7,282 nt of DNA from an uncultured Ruminococcus sp. GTDB lineage: Bacteria > Bacillota_A > Clostridia > Oscillospirales > Ruminococcaceae. Under the pieces are notes generated by a model, which had not been told where the DNA came from, made no database searches, and worked only from the letters and a program-made list of their open reading frames with translations. This document shows, piece after piece, positions 1 through 4,695 of this stretch (position 1 is the stretch's first letter; every line of letters begins with the position of its first letter). Made by a program: the position numbers and the translations under genes. Location of the stretch: NCBI GenBank assembly GCA_947303535.1, contig CAMYYQ010000045.1, positions 1 through 7,282 on the forward strand, written 5' to 3'.

Positions 1-1
1 C

Positions 2-376
2 TGTATCGTGGGCGGCATCGTGTGGGGACTGTGGCATCTGCCAATGGATATTGCACCTTATCTGAACGGAAACGGCACGCTCACGGAAGCACTTTGCTCA
101 ACCTTCGGCAGGCTTGCAATGCTTACCTGCTTCGGAGCGTTCCTGATGTGGCTGACAAAAAAGACAGACAGCGTATTCCCCGCGGTGATAGCTCATTTTA
201 TGTGCAATGAAAGTCAGGGAGCGCTGGCTGCTCTCTTATCTCAGGGCAATATACCAGAGAATGCTTCTCTTGCTTCATGGACGGATATTGTGAGATATTC
301 CCCCTTGCTTGTCATAGCAGTGGTTTTTGTGATACTGCTTCTGCGTGACAAGAAGAAATCCATACAAACTGTATAG
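2..376 (+). CDS. CPBP-family intramembrane metalloprotease, C-terminal part (5' truncated by window)
   Basis: The reading frame is open from the left edge, so the true start lies outside the window; the GTG at 8 is probably internal. The visible protein begins just after where the family's EExxxR motif would be. It starts with a GGIVWGLWHLPM segment, which is the second CPBP motif with its histidine, continues through a hydrophobic stretch, and then shows AHFMCNES, the third HxxxN motif. A last membrane helix (SPLLVIAVVFVILLL) and a basic tail RDKKKS close it. Known for the family: glutamate and histidine residues in membrane helices form a zinc-type protease site, and bacterial members act in bacteriocin immunity or maturation or are of unknown role. 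This is a different protein from the complete CPBP member at 5078-6013. The substrate cannot be told. A terminator follows at 509-547. Confidence 0.85.
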   Translation, partial: CIVGGIVWGLWHLPMDIAPYLNGNGTLTEALCSTFGRLAMLTCFGAFLMWLTKKTDSVFPAVIAHFMCNESQGALAALLSQGNIPENASLASWTDIVRYSPLLVIAVVFVILLLRDKKKSIQTV

Positions 377-508
377 CAATGATAACGCTCACGGTGAAGG
401 TTGGGAGTGTTGTTTATTTGAAAATGTCTCCGAAAACGAAAAATAAATGTCGCCACATTTTATACAAATGAAGAAAAAATTTCCATAATATATATTAGAG
501 AGCCACAC

Positions 509-547
509 AGCACTTGCAACATGAAGAGTTGCAGGTGCTATTTTTTT
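509..547 (+). terminator. Intrinsic terminator downstream of the CPBP fragment
   Basis: Arms 509-520 (AGCACTTGCAAC) and 528-539 (GTTGCAGGTGCT) form a 12-bp stem with one G-T pair and a 7-nt loop. It is followed by A and then seven T residues (541-547). This is a textbook rho-independent terminator on the plus strand. It lies 133 bases after the CPBP stop, so it either ends that transcript or belongs to the left part of the mobile element. Confidence 0.78.
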
Positions 548-779
548 GTTCAATAATAGAACAGCAATTGTGCTTGCGATTGTGCAAATCTACAAAACAA
601 TGTGAAAGTTTTGTGAAATGGGTATGCAAAACGCCTCTCCCATTCCCCTATAAGTAGAGGGGCAAATCAGAAACTTGAAAATTGAATATCCTGCGCAGGA
701 GTGATACACAGCAGTTAAGTGCGCCTCGACAGCTTGTAGGGGCTTAGCGCATCGAGCCGTGAAATACTTCTCTCACGTC
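548..779. other. Gene-free structured stretch, left part of element
   Basis: I see no supportable gene between 377 and 779. The stretch holds tandem near-identical 10-mers (564-573 and 576-585, GCRATTGTGC, period 12), a repeated TGTGAAA (601-607 and 612-618, period 11), a short hairpin CCCCT/AGGGG (645-662), the perfect palindrome TCCTGCGCAGGA (689-700), and a GCGCMTCGA pair around 721-756. The density of short repeats with about one-helical-turn spacing suggests protein-binding DNA, such as recombinase arm sites or transfer-origin sites, but none is proven. Confidence 0.4.
687..700 (+). other. Candidate oriT nic site of IncP/MOBP type inside a palindrome
   Basis: TATCCTGC at 687-694 matches the YATCCTG|Y consensus known for nic sites of IncP-type MOBP relaxases, with predicted cleavage between 693 and 694. 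The motif overlaps the perfect 12-bp palindrome 689-700. The surrounding DNA resembles an ICE transfer region, but no relaxase gene is present in the window. A match of about eight bases is weak by itself. Confidence 0.28.
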
Positions 780-923
780 ATGAAAGGCGGAATGAAAGGA
801 ACGGTACTACGCAAGGAAAAAATATATTCAAAAACAGGTCGATTTGTAAAAAGGATACTGCTCCCACATTTTTCTCTTCTGCAAGTGATAGGGGTGACGG
901 CAGTGACAGTAAAACTCGGGTGA
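780..923 (+). CDS. Possible small ORF of the element (47 aa), unknown function
   Basis: An ATG at 780 opens a 47-aa frame beginning MKGGMKGTVLRKEKIYSKTG and ending VTAVTVKLG, with a stop at 921-923. The peptide is basic in its first half (RKEK, KTGRFVKR) and then more hydrophobic (ILLPHFSLLQVIGV). There is no clear Shine-Dalgarno sequence before 780; an internal ATG at 792 has AAAGGCGG just upstream, which is too close to be ideal. The 3' end runs into the first GGGTGACGG repeats, so the frame may be a by-product of conserved non-coding DNA. I do not recognise a family and treat this as tentative. Confidence 0.2.
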   Translation: MKGGMKGTVLRKEKIYSKTGRFVKRILLPHFSLLQVIGVTAVTVKLG

Positions 924-971
924 CGGCATAGGTGCCTCAGGGTGATGGTATAACGGTCTCGGGTGACGGTA
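892..971. repeat. Four direct copies of GGGTGAYGGYA
   Basis: The 11-mer GGGTGAYGGYA occurs at 892-902, 918-928, 940-950 and 961-971, with a degenerate copy GTGACAGTA at 903-911. Start-to-start spacings are 26, 22 and 21 bases, about two helical turns. This looks like an iteron-like or operator array in the transfer-control tract rather than a coding repeat, because the copies fall in different reading frames. Confidence 0.7.
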
Positions 972-1150
972 AACCACGCACAAAACGCGCCGTATTTGCC
1001 GCCGATACCGAAAGCGGACAGGTATCCCACTTATGCCAACAGAAGCGATTGTTGCGCAACGTGGAGCGAGTGTGGCGGAATTGGCATAAGGAGAAAACTA
1101 CCGCTGACGGAGCAGTATCGGTGGCGGTGGTATGAAATGCCAGAATCGCA

Positions 1151-1200
1151 TTCGGCAGTCCGCCGAACGCTTGCTGGTCGGGGAGAACCCCGAACCCCCT
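1151..1200 (+). other. Adjacent GC-rich hairpins, oriT-like, ending at the cassette junction
   Basis: Two perfect 6-bp stems follow each other: TTCGGC (1151-1156) with GCCGAA (1162-1167), loop 5, and TCGGGG (1178-1183) with CCCCGA (1188-1193), loop 4. They are followed by ACCCCCT. Paired hairpins next to a C-tract are typical of transfer origins upstream of mobC/relaxase genes in Firmicutes ICEs (recalled, not searched). Here the sequence stops abruptly at the end of the minus-strand gene at 1201, so whatever normally followed has been lost or displaced. Confidence 0.4.
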
Positions 1201-1521
1201 TCAATATACTATATCAGGGTCATCATCATAGGGGATAGGTTCGAGTTCGCCTTCAATTATAATTTGTACTGGTCCTGCATAAAACAAGCCGTTCATAATT
1301 CCAGAATAGGCTGCATTAAGCGTGTTTTGTTGAGGGTAATATGTGCCCGCAATAGGTTCGGCTGCATCTATGCATCGTTTTAGCCTTTGCTCAAAAAGCG
1401 CAATAAGACCCGGAGAAAGGTTTTTAGATTTGCATTTCACTGTTAAGCGTTCATTTTCAACATATATTTCAAATGTACAATATCTTCCAAAAATCATTCC
1501 ATTTGCTTTTATCTTAGCCAT
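1201..1521 (-). CDS. Hypothetical 106-aa partner of the nuclease-like protein
   Basis: I chose ATG 1521 because it overlaps the stop of the upstream gene in ATGGCTAA (8-base overlap) and has GGAG seven bases before it; a longer frame from 1545 would overlap more and lacks this signal. The 106-aa product begins MAKIKANGMIFGRYCTFEIY and alternates beta-like strands (FEIYVENERLTVKCKS) with one helix (PGLIALFEQRLKRCIDAAEP). A YYPQQNTLNAAY segment follows, and the tail is acidic (ELEPIPYDDDPDIVY). There is no signal peptide, membrane helix or metal motif. It resembles a group of uncharacterised Firmicutes proteins that I recall, but no function is established. The overlap implies translational coupling and balanced production with the nuclease-like protein, so it may be a partner, inhibitor or specificity subunit (inference). 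The stop codon lies exactly where the oriT-like DNA begins, so slight truncation cannot be excluded. Confidence 0.75.
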   Translation of the reverse strand: MAKIKANGMIFGRYCTFEIYVENERLTVKCKSKNLSPGLIALFEQRLKRCIDAAEPIAGTYYPQQNTLNAAYSGIMNGLFYAGPVQIIIEGELEPIPYDDDPDIVY

Positions 1522-2137
1522 TTTTATACTCCATACAGCGTTCAATTGTTTCCTTTAGTTGAGAGTAACTGCATTTAATTGCTTCAAGTTTTTCAACAGA
1601 CGATAATGAAATAGTTTTTTGATTACCTATCTTATCGTTTAGGAATTTGGTTGCTACAACGTAAAAATCCCATTGTTTAGCGTCGAGAGGATTTACAGTA
1701 TCCTGCTCTTTATGTTTGTGGACGCAGAAAACATAGACGTCGGATTGCCTTTTTTGAGTATCGTCATATTTACCACTTGTGCTGTTCCAACCATATGACT
1801 TATGAACGCCAAAGACTATTTTTGACAATTCTTTTTGAGCCCAAGTTTGAATATATCCCGAAGCCTTAACTTCAATTCTAATACCATTACTGGAAAGTAA
1901 ATCGTATTTATCCCATGATTCTCTGTCGTTTTTCTGAATTCCAAGAGCGCACGCAACTAAATACTCTGCAATGATCCCACGCTCAGTATTGCATAATAGT
2001 TCTGAATGCGCCCAACTCCAATAATCGGATAATTTGGCTATTTCATTGTTATCGTCATCAAATAATAGAGTATCTGGTGAAAGAGTGCATGGCTTGATAG
2101 CTGGATATTTTATATTTTTTTCAGAATTGTCAGTCAT
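1514..2137 (-). CDS. PD-(D/E)XK nuclease-like protein, 207 aa, function unknown
   Basis: The start is ATG 2137 (MTDNSEKN), which has AGAGGTG six bases upstream; the longer frame from 2158 lies over the promoter -10 box and is rejected. Visible motifs are ERGIIAEYLVACALG with E58 in a predicted helix, WDKYDLLSSNGIRIEVKASGY with D79, E89 and K91, and then IQTW with Q97. The order E-(20)-D-(9)-E-x-K fits the active site of PD-(D/E)XK nucleases. Later segments RQSDVYVFCVHKH and AKQWDFYVV look like core beta strands. I recall homologous uncharacterised proteins of about 200 aa scattered on mobile DNA; no methyltransferase or helicase accompanies this one. The protein is soluble, without a signal peptide. 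Inference: a defence, anti-element or repair nuclease acting with the 106-aa partner. It could also be a catalytically inactive DNA-binding relative. Confidence 0.82.
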   Translation of the reverse strand: MTDNSEKNIKYPAIKPCTLSPDTLLFDDDNNEIAKLSDYWSWAHSELLCNTERGIIAEYLVACALGIQKNDRESWDKYDLLSSNGIRIEVKASGYIQTWAQKELSKIVFGVHKSYGWNSTSGKYDDTQKRQSDVYVFCVHKHKEQDTVNPLDAKQWDFYVVATKFLNDKIGNQKTISLSSVEKLEAIKCSYSQLKETIERCMEYKNG

Positions 2138-2156
2138 ATAATTCACCTCTAAATGC

Positions 2157-2185
2157 ATTATACATTATAATCATTCAAATGTCAA
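2157..2185 (-). promoter_or_regulatory. Perfect-consensus sigma-A promoter for the nuclease-like pair
   Basis: Read on the minus strand, TTGACA (2180-2185), a 17-bp spacer and TATAAT (2157-2162) are both exact matches to the vegetative consensus at ideal spacing. Predicted transcription starts near 2150, only about 13 bases before the ATG at 2137, so the Shine-Dalgarno AGAGGTG (2144-2150) would sit at the very 5' end of the mRNA. A second TATAAT (2164-2169) is too close to this -35 to pair with it. Confidence 0.85.
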
Positions 2186-2207
2186 AATCAGAATGAATGA
2201 ATAATAA

Positions 2208-2495
2208 AGCAAGAGAGCATCTATAGTCCTCACAAGATGGGAAGCTGAACGAGGAATATGGCTCGAAGCTGAAAGAGCTCGACGAGTACAAGCACAAGCT
2301 AAGATTGAGAATAGCCAAGTGGATATTGGTCTCGCAGTCAGCCTTGATAGCATTGTCGGCGGCGTTACAGCTGTGGCTACGCTGATAGAGGACGAGCCTG
2401 CCGACGATACCGAGTACGCTCGGGAGCACGTTGACAGCAAATCACTTGTCGAGGAACGAGAGCGCAAGGAAGCTCACGGAATACATATGGGCTGA
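2208..2495 (+). pseudogene. Remnant of an element gene, readable in two frames
   Basis: Two overlapping open stretches lack usable starts. From 2227 to 2385 one frame reads DGKLNEEYGSKLKELDEYKH and then degrades. From 2208 to 2495 another frame stays open for 95 codons and ends SLVEERERKEAHGIHMG before a TGA. Codon choice looks native in the first frame before about 2300 and in the second after it, which suggests a 3' gene fragment carrying a frameshift. I do not recognise the product; the helical, charged composition resembles small accessory proteins of Clostridial ICEs. The fragment begins just upstream of the minus-strand cassette promoter, so insertion of that cassette or a deletion may have removed its 5' end. 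Confidence 0.4.
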
Positions 2496-2531
2496 TACCC
2501 TATCAAAAATTTGAAAAAGGAGAGATGAATC

Positions 2532-2663
2532 ATGAACAACGTAAGATTCATAAGAAATACGAACAAGACAACTAAGAGGAGTGTGGTTATTGAATGGATG
2601 AAAAGAAAACAAAAGCTGAAACAAACAAGTATGCAGAACTGCGCCGAACGCAGTTTGAGATAG
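2532..2663 (+). CDS. Possible small ORF (43 aa) overlapping the TnpW-like gene
   Basis: ATG 2532 has a good Shine-Dalgarno (AAGGAG, 2517-2522) nine bases upstream. The peptide starts MNNVRFIRNTNKTTKRSVVI, is strongly basic, and runs to a TAG at 2661-2663. It overlaps the start of the next gene at 2594 in another frame, so it could be a leader peptide coupling translation, or the N-terminal stub of a lost gene. An alternative ATG at 2525 gives a 16-codon frame but sits too close to the ribosome site. The family is not recognised. Confidence 0.3.
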   Translation: MNNVRFIRNTNKTTKRSVVIEWMKRKQKLKQTSMQNCAERSLR

Positions 2664-2770
2664 ATGAGATCACGGTTGACGGCAAGACCTTTACCGTCAT
2701 CAATGCATTTCCCACTGACACAGATGTGACCGTAGAGGACAGGCTCCGCTATCTTGTGAAGGTAAGTTAA
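2594..2770 (+). CDS. TnpW-like small transposon protein (58 aa)
   Basis: ATG 2594 directly follows an in-frame TGA (2591-2593), so it is the only possible ATG start; AGAGGAG (2575-2581) lies 12 bases upstream, a little far. The product begins with a charged segment MDEKKTKAETNKYAEL, followed by EIDEITVDGKTFTVINAFPT and DVTVEDRLRYLVKVS. The central beta-hairpin with a GKTFTV core, a following D/T-rich loop and a final DRLRYLV helix match what I recall of TnpW, a roughly 60-aa protein of unknown function encoded just before serine recombinases in Clostridial transposons. The position 109 bases before the recombinase start supports this. Low sequence complexity in so short a protein keeps the assignment moderate. 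Confidence 0.6.
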   Translation: MDEKKTKAETNKYAELRRTQFEIDEITVDGKTFTVINAFPTDTDVTVEDRLRYLVKVS

Positions 2771-2783
2771 CAAAATTTTTACT

Positions 2784-2891
2784 GGACTTTCGAGCCGAGT
2801 AGGAGTATACTGTTGGTGTACCGCAAAGGTACGCCAACAAAGTCCTATTCGGTTTGGTTTCCAGAGAAGGAGGATTTTAATGAAACCAAAC
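2784..2891 (+). promoter_or_regulatory. Structured leader over the recombinase ribosome binding site
   Basis: Hairpin 1 has an outer stem CCGAGTAGGA (2795-2804) with TCCTATTCGG (2843-2852), and an inner stem GTTGGTGTACC (2812-2822) with GGTACGCCAAC (2828-2838) closing a GCAAA loop; each stem has one G-T pair. GGACTTT (2784-2790) can instead pair with AAAGTCC (2839-2845), an alternative fold. Hairpin 2 is a perfect 10-bp stem GTTTGGTTTC (2852-2861) with GAAACCAAAC (2882-2891). Its 20-nt loop holds the Shine-Dalgarno AAGGAGG (2867-2873) and most of the start codon. No T-run follows, so translational control is more likely than termination. Confidence 0.6.
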
Positions 2892-4130
2892 AACGATCAA
2901 ATAACAGCTTTGTATTGCCGACTTTCACAGGAAGACGCCCGTGAGGGAGAGTCGCTGTCTATCGAGAATCAGAAGAAAATGCTAAGTGAGTATGCAGAAC
3001 GTAACGGCTTTCATAATTGCCAGTTTTACGTCGACGATGGCTTCAGCAGCGTGAATAAGAACAGACCTGAGTACGTTCGTATGCTGAAAGATGTGGAGAA
3101 CGGGCTTGTGGGAACAGTCATCGTCAAAGACCAGTCGAGGCTTGGTCGTGATCACTTAGAGACTGACAAGCTCATGGAGATCGTGTTCCCTGCTTATGAT
3201 GTGCGTTTCATTGCAGTCACAGACGGCGTTGACAGTGCGAATGGATTCAACGAAATGTCAGGCATAAAGAATTATTTCAATGACTTTTACGCCAGAGATA
3301 CATCGAAGAAGATACGTGCAGTATTCAAGGCAAAGGGTGAGCGTGGTGAGCGAGTGGGGACTTCGATTCCATACGGCTACATGAAGAATCCCGACAATCC
3401 GAAGCAGCTTATCCCCGATTCAGTCACTGCTCCTGTGGTGCGGCAGATATATGAACAGTGCGCCGACGGCAAAGGTACAAGAGCTATATGCAGCTACTTG
3501 GAAGAGCATGAGATTGAAAGTCCCGGCGTTTATGAGTTCCATACTAAAGGAACAAAAAGCAAACACCCTGACCTTGAACATCCATATCTATGGACGCAAA
3601 GCACCGTCAGAGATATGCTGTCCAATCGCATATACTGCGGTGACACCGTGAACTTCCAGACTTACAGCAAGTCCAATAAGCTGAAGAAACGTATCAAAAA
3701 TGATCCCGAAAACATTCTCATATTTGAGAATACTCATGAGGCTATAATAAGCCGAGAACTGTTCGCACTTGTTCAGAAGCACTATAATGGAAGAAAGCGT
3801 CCCGACCGACTGGGCGATACTGACAAATACGCCGGATATGTTTACTGTGCGGACTGCGGTTCAAAAATGTATCTTCATCGTGGCAGGGGGATAAAGGCCG
3901 AAAACAACTACTATCAGTGCGGCGGTTATCAGACTAAGGGAGGAAGATACTGCACAGTCCACAGTATAAAGGCTGCTCAGCTCGATGGAGTAGTTCTCGC
4001 AGAACTCAAAAAAATAACTGCACTTGCGAGGGAGAAACCACAGCAGTTCTATGAAACGGCAATGCAGAACGGCGAAAAGGAAGCTCAGAAAAGAGTCAGA
4101 GCAGAAGAAGTCAAAGCTGGAGAAATGTAA
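2880..4130 (+). CDS. TnpX-like large serine recombinase, N-terminal 416 aa of a frameshifted gene
   Basis: The start ATG 2880 has AAGGAGG six bases upstream. Residues 8-140 form the resolvase catalytic domain: YCRLSQED carries the nucleophile Ser16 and Arg14, and KDQSRLGRDH (83-92) carries the conserved arginines. Residues ~150-310 are the recombinase DNA-binding domain (GERVGTSIPYGYMKNP, then a WTQSTVRDMLSNRIYCG core). A zinc ribbon follows with C323, C326, C347 and C358. After Q403 an A4 run (4089-4092) holds one base too many, and the frame ends at 4130 with an unrelated tail. The natural protein would be about 545 aa. Known for the family (TnpX of Tn4451, TndX of Tn5397): excises and integrates the element by a covalent Ser-DNA intermediate, usually at a GA dinucleotide. 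This copy keeps catalytic and zinc residues but loses the coiled coil and C-terminal domain, so it is probably inactive. Confidence 0.9.
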   Translation: MKPNNDQITALYCRLSQEDAREGESLSIENQKKMLSEYAERNGFHNCQFYVDDGFSSVNKNRPEYVRMLKDVENGLVGTVIVKDQSRLGRDHLETDKLMEIVFPAYDVRFIAVTDGVDSANGFNEMSGIKNYFNDFYARDTSKKIRAVFKAKGERGERVGTSIPYGYMKNPDNPKQLIPDSVTAPVVRQIYEQCADGKGTRAICSYLEEHEIESPGVYEFHTKGTKSKHPDLEHPYLWTQSTVRDMLSNRIYCGDTVNFQTYSKSNKLKKRIKNDPENILIFENTHEAIISRELFALVQKHYNGRKRPDRLGDTDKYAGYVYCADCGSKMYLHRGRGIKAENNYYQCGGYQTKGGRYCTVHSIKAAQLDGVVLAELKKITALAREKPQQFYETAMQNGEKEAQKRVRAEEVKAGEM

Positions 4131-4518
4131 CAAGGAACTTGATAACATCATTCGCTGTCTCTATGAGGACAGGGCGTCGGGAAGATTGTCTCCAGAGCGT
4201 TACGACAGCCTTGCGGCTGGCTACGAGAAGGGGCAGTCCGAGCTGAAAGCAAAGCTTCAGGAACTCGACTCGCATACAAGCTATATGACTATGAAAGAAA
4301 AGTGCGTCAAAGAATTCATAAGTAATGCCAAGAAATACGTTGATGTGGCGGAAGTAACTCCACAGCTACTCAGAACCTTCATATGGCGAATTGAAGTCCA
4401 TGAAAAGGCGGAAAAGCGATTGAGAACTTGTTTAAATGATATAACGGTACACTTTTCATTCTTAGCTGACAAAGAAATCAAGCTCGACGGTATTATGATC
4501 GAGACATTTAAAATATAG
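4093..4518 (+). pseudogene. Serine recombinase C-terminal part, separated by a +1 frameshift
   Basis: This is the continuation of the recombinase in the next frame. Removing one A from 4089-4092 joins Q-K to ESEQKKSKLEKCNKELD without a gap. The segment contains the long coiled coil (KKSKLEKCNKELDNIIRCL, then SERYD-like PERYDSLAAGYEKGQSELK) and a DUF4368-like end (FISNAKKYVDVAEVTPQLL, then TFIWRIEVHEKAEK and VHFSFL). In the family this region is needed for synapsis control and att-site choice. Frame 0 to frame 1 requires a +1 shift, so the A-run is not a normal -1 slippery site; a point mutation or a sequencing or assembly error fits better. The stop is TAG at 4516-4518. Confidence 0.85.
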
Positions 4519-4532
4519 CCGTATAAAGCAAA

Positions 4533-4558
4533 TCTCCGAGGGGATACTCCCTCGGAGA
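4533..4558. repeat. 10-bp perfect hairpin after the recombinase
   Basis: TCTCCGAGGG (4533-4542) pairs with CCCTCGGAGA (4549-4558) around a 6-nt loop, 14 bases after the recombinase stop. There is no T-run on the plus strand; on the minus strand it is followed by TTTGCTTTAT, giving at best a weak terminator. It may be part of the element's right terminus. Confidence 0.6.
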
Positions 4559-4598
4559 CATAGTAAATAGTATACTTCCCTAAGAATATGCTTCAGGT

Positions 4599-4634
4599 TC
4601 GGGGAAAACCTTTCCTCAGAAAGGGTTCCCCCGA
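4599..4634. repeat. Long imperfect hairpin near the element's right end
   Basis: TCGGGGAAAACCTTTC (4599-4614) and GAAAGGGTTCCCCCGA (4619-4634) pair in 14 of 16 positions around a CTCA loop. The 5' arm TCGGGGAAAACC also matches TCGGGGAGAACC at 1178-1189 in 11 of 12 positions. No T-run follows, so it is more likely a recombination or end structure than a terminator. Confidence 0.55.
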
Positions 4635-4658
4635 TAAATTAATATAAACTTTTATATG

Positions 4659-4695
4659 AGTACCGCGGTTATCGCGGGGACTTTTATTATTATTT
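4659..4695 (+). terminator. Intrinsic terminator in the plus direction between recombinase and XRE gene
   Basis: AGTACCGCG (4659-4667) pairs with CGCGGGGACT (4673-4682) with one small bulge and a GTTAT loop, followed by a T-rich tail from 4683 (TTTATTATTATTT). It resembles the GTCCCCG/CGGGGAC terminator at 7120-7161, suggesting host terminator style and that host DNA resumes by here. It may also help end the convergent minus-strand operon, although no T-run lies on that side. Confidence 0.65.

Larger units (their letters stand above)
550..4640 (+). mobile_element. Decayed integrative (conjugative) element with TnpX-type recombinase
   Basis: An oriT-like tract, a TnpW-like gene and a large serine recombinase at the right side give the layout of Clostridial elements such as Tn5397/Tn4451-type ICEs, where the recombinase sits next to one end. 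All conjugation genes are missing and the recombinase is frameshifted, so the copy looks stranded. The ends are approximate: the left lies between 377 and about 630, the right between 4519 and 4659. Serine recombinases share only a dinucleotide crossover, so no long direct repeat is expected, and I could not fix the ends. Confidence 0.55.

Noticed and set aside
773..1030. Minus-strand 85-aa frame across the GGGTGACGG repeats
   Set aside because: It has no ribosome site, and its TVT-type repeats come from the DNA repeat array. It is more likely a shadow of structured non-coding DNA.
548..1200. CRISPR array
   Set aside because: The repeats are only 11 bases with short, irregular spacers, and no cas gene is present.
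932..1238. Plus-strand frames of 67 and 91 aa (starting 932 and 963) in the oriT-like tract
   Set aside because: They start at GTG within repeats without ribosome sites; the 91-aa frame crosses the junction into the antisense of a better-supported gene.
2474..2893. 139-aa minus-strand frame opposite the TnpW-like gene
   Set aside because: It is antisense to a gene with family features and runs through the recombinase leader; its start lies inside the recombinase gene and no ribosome site is seen.
4085..4095. Programmed ribosomal frameshift in the recombinase
   Set aside because: The downstream frame needs a +1 shift, while A-runs of this kind promote -1 slippage, and no stimulatory structure was evident.
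584..4535. Shared GCAAATCT at 584-591 and 4528-4535 as possible attachment-site repeats
   Set aside because: An eight-base match over this distance is expected by chance, and serine recombinases of this type share only a dinucleotide at the crossover.
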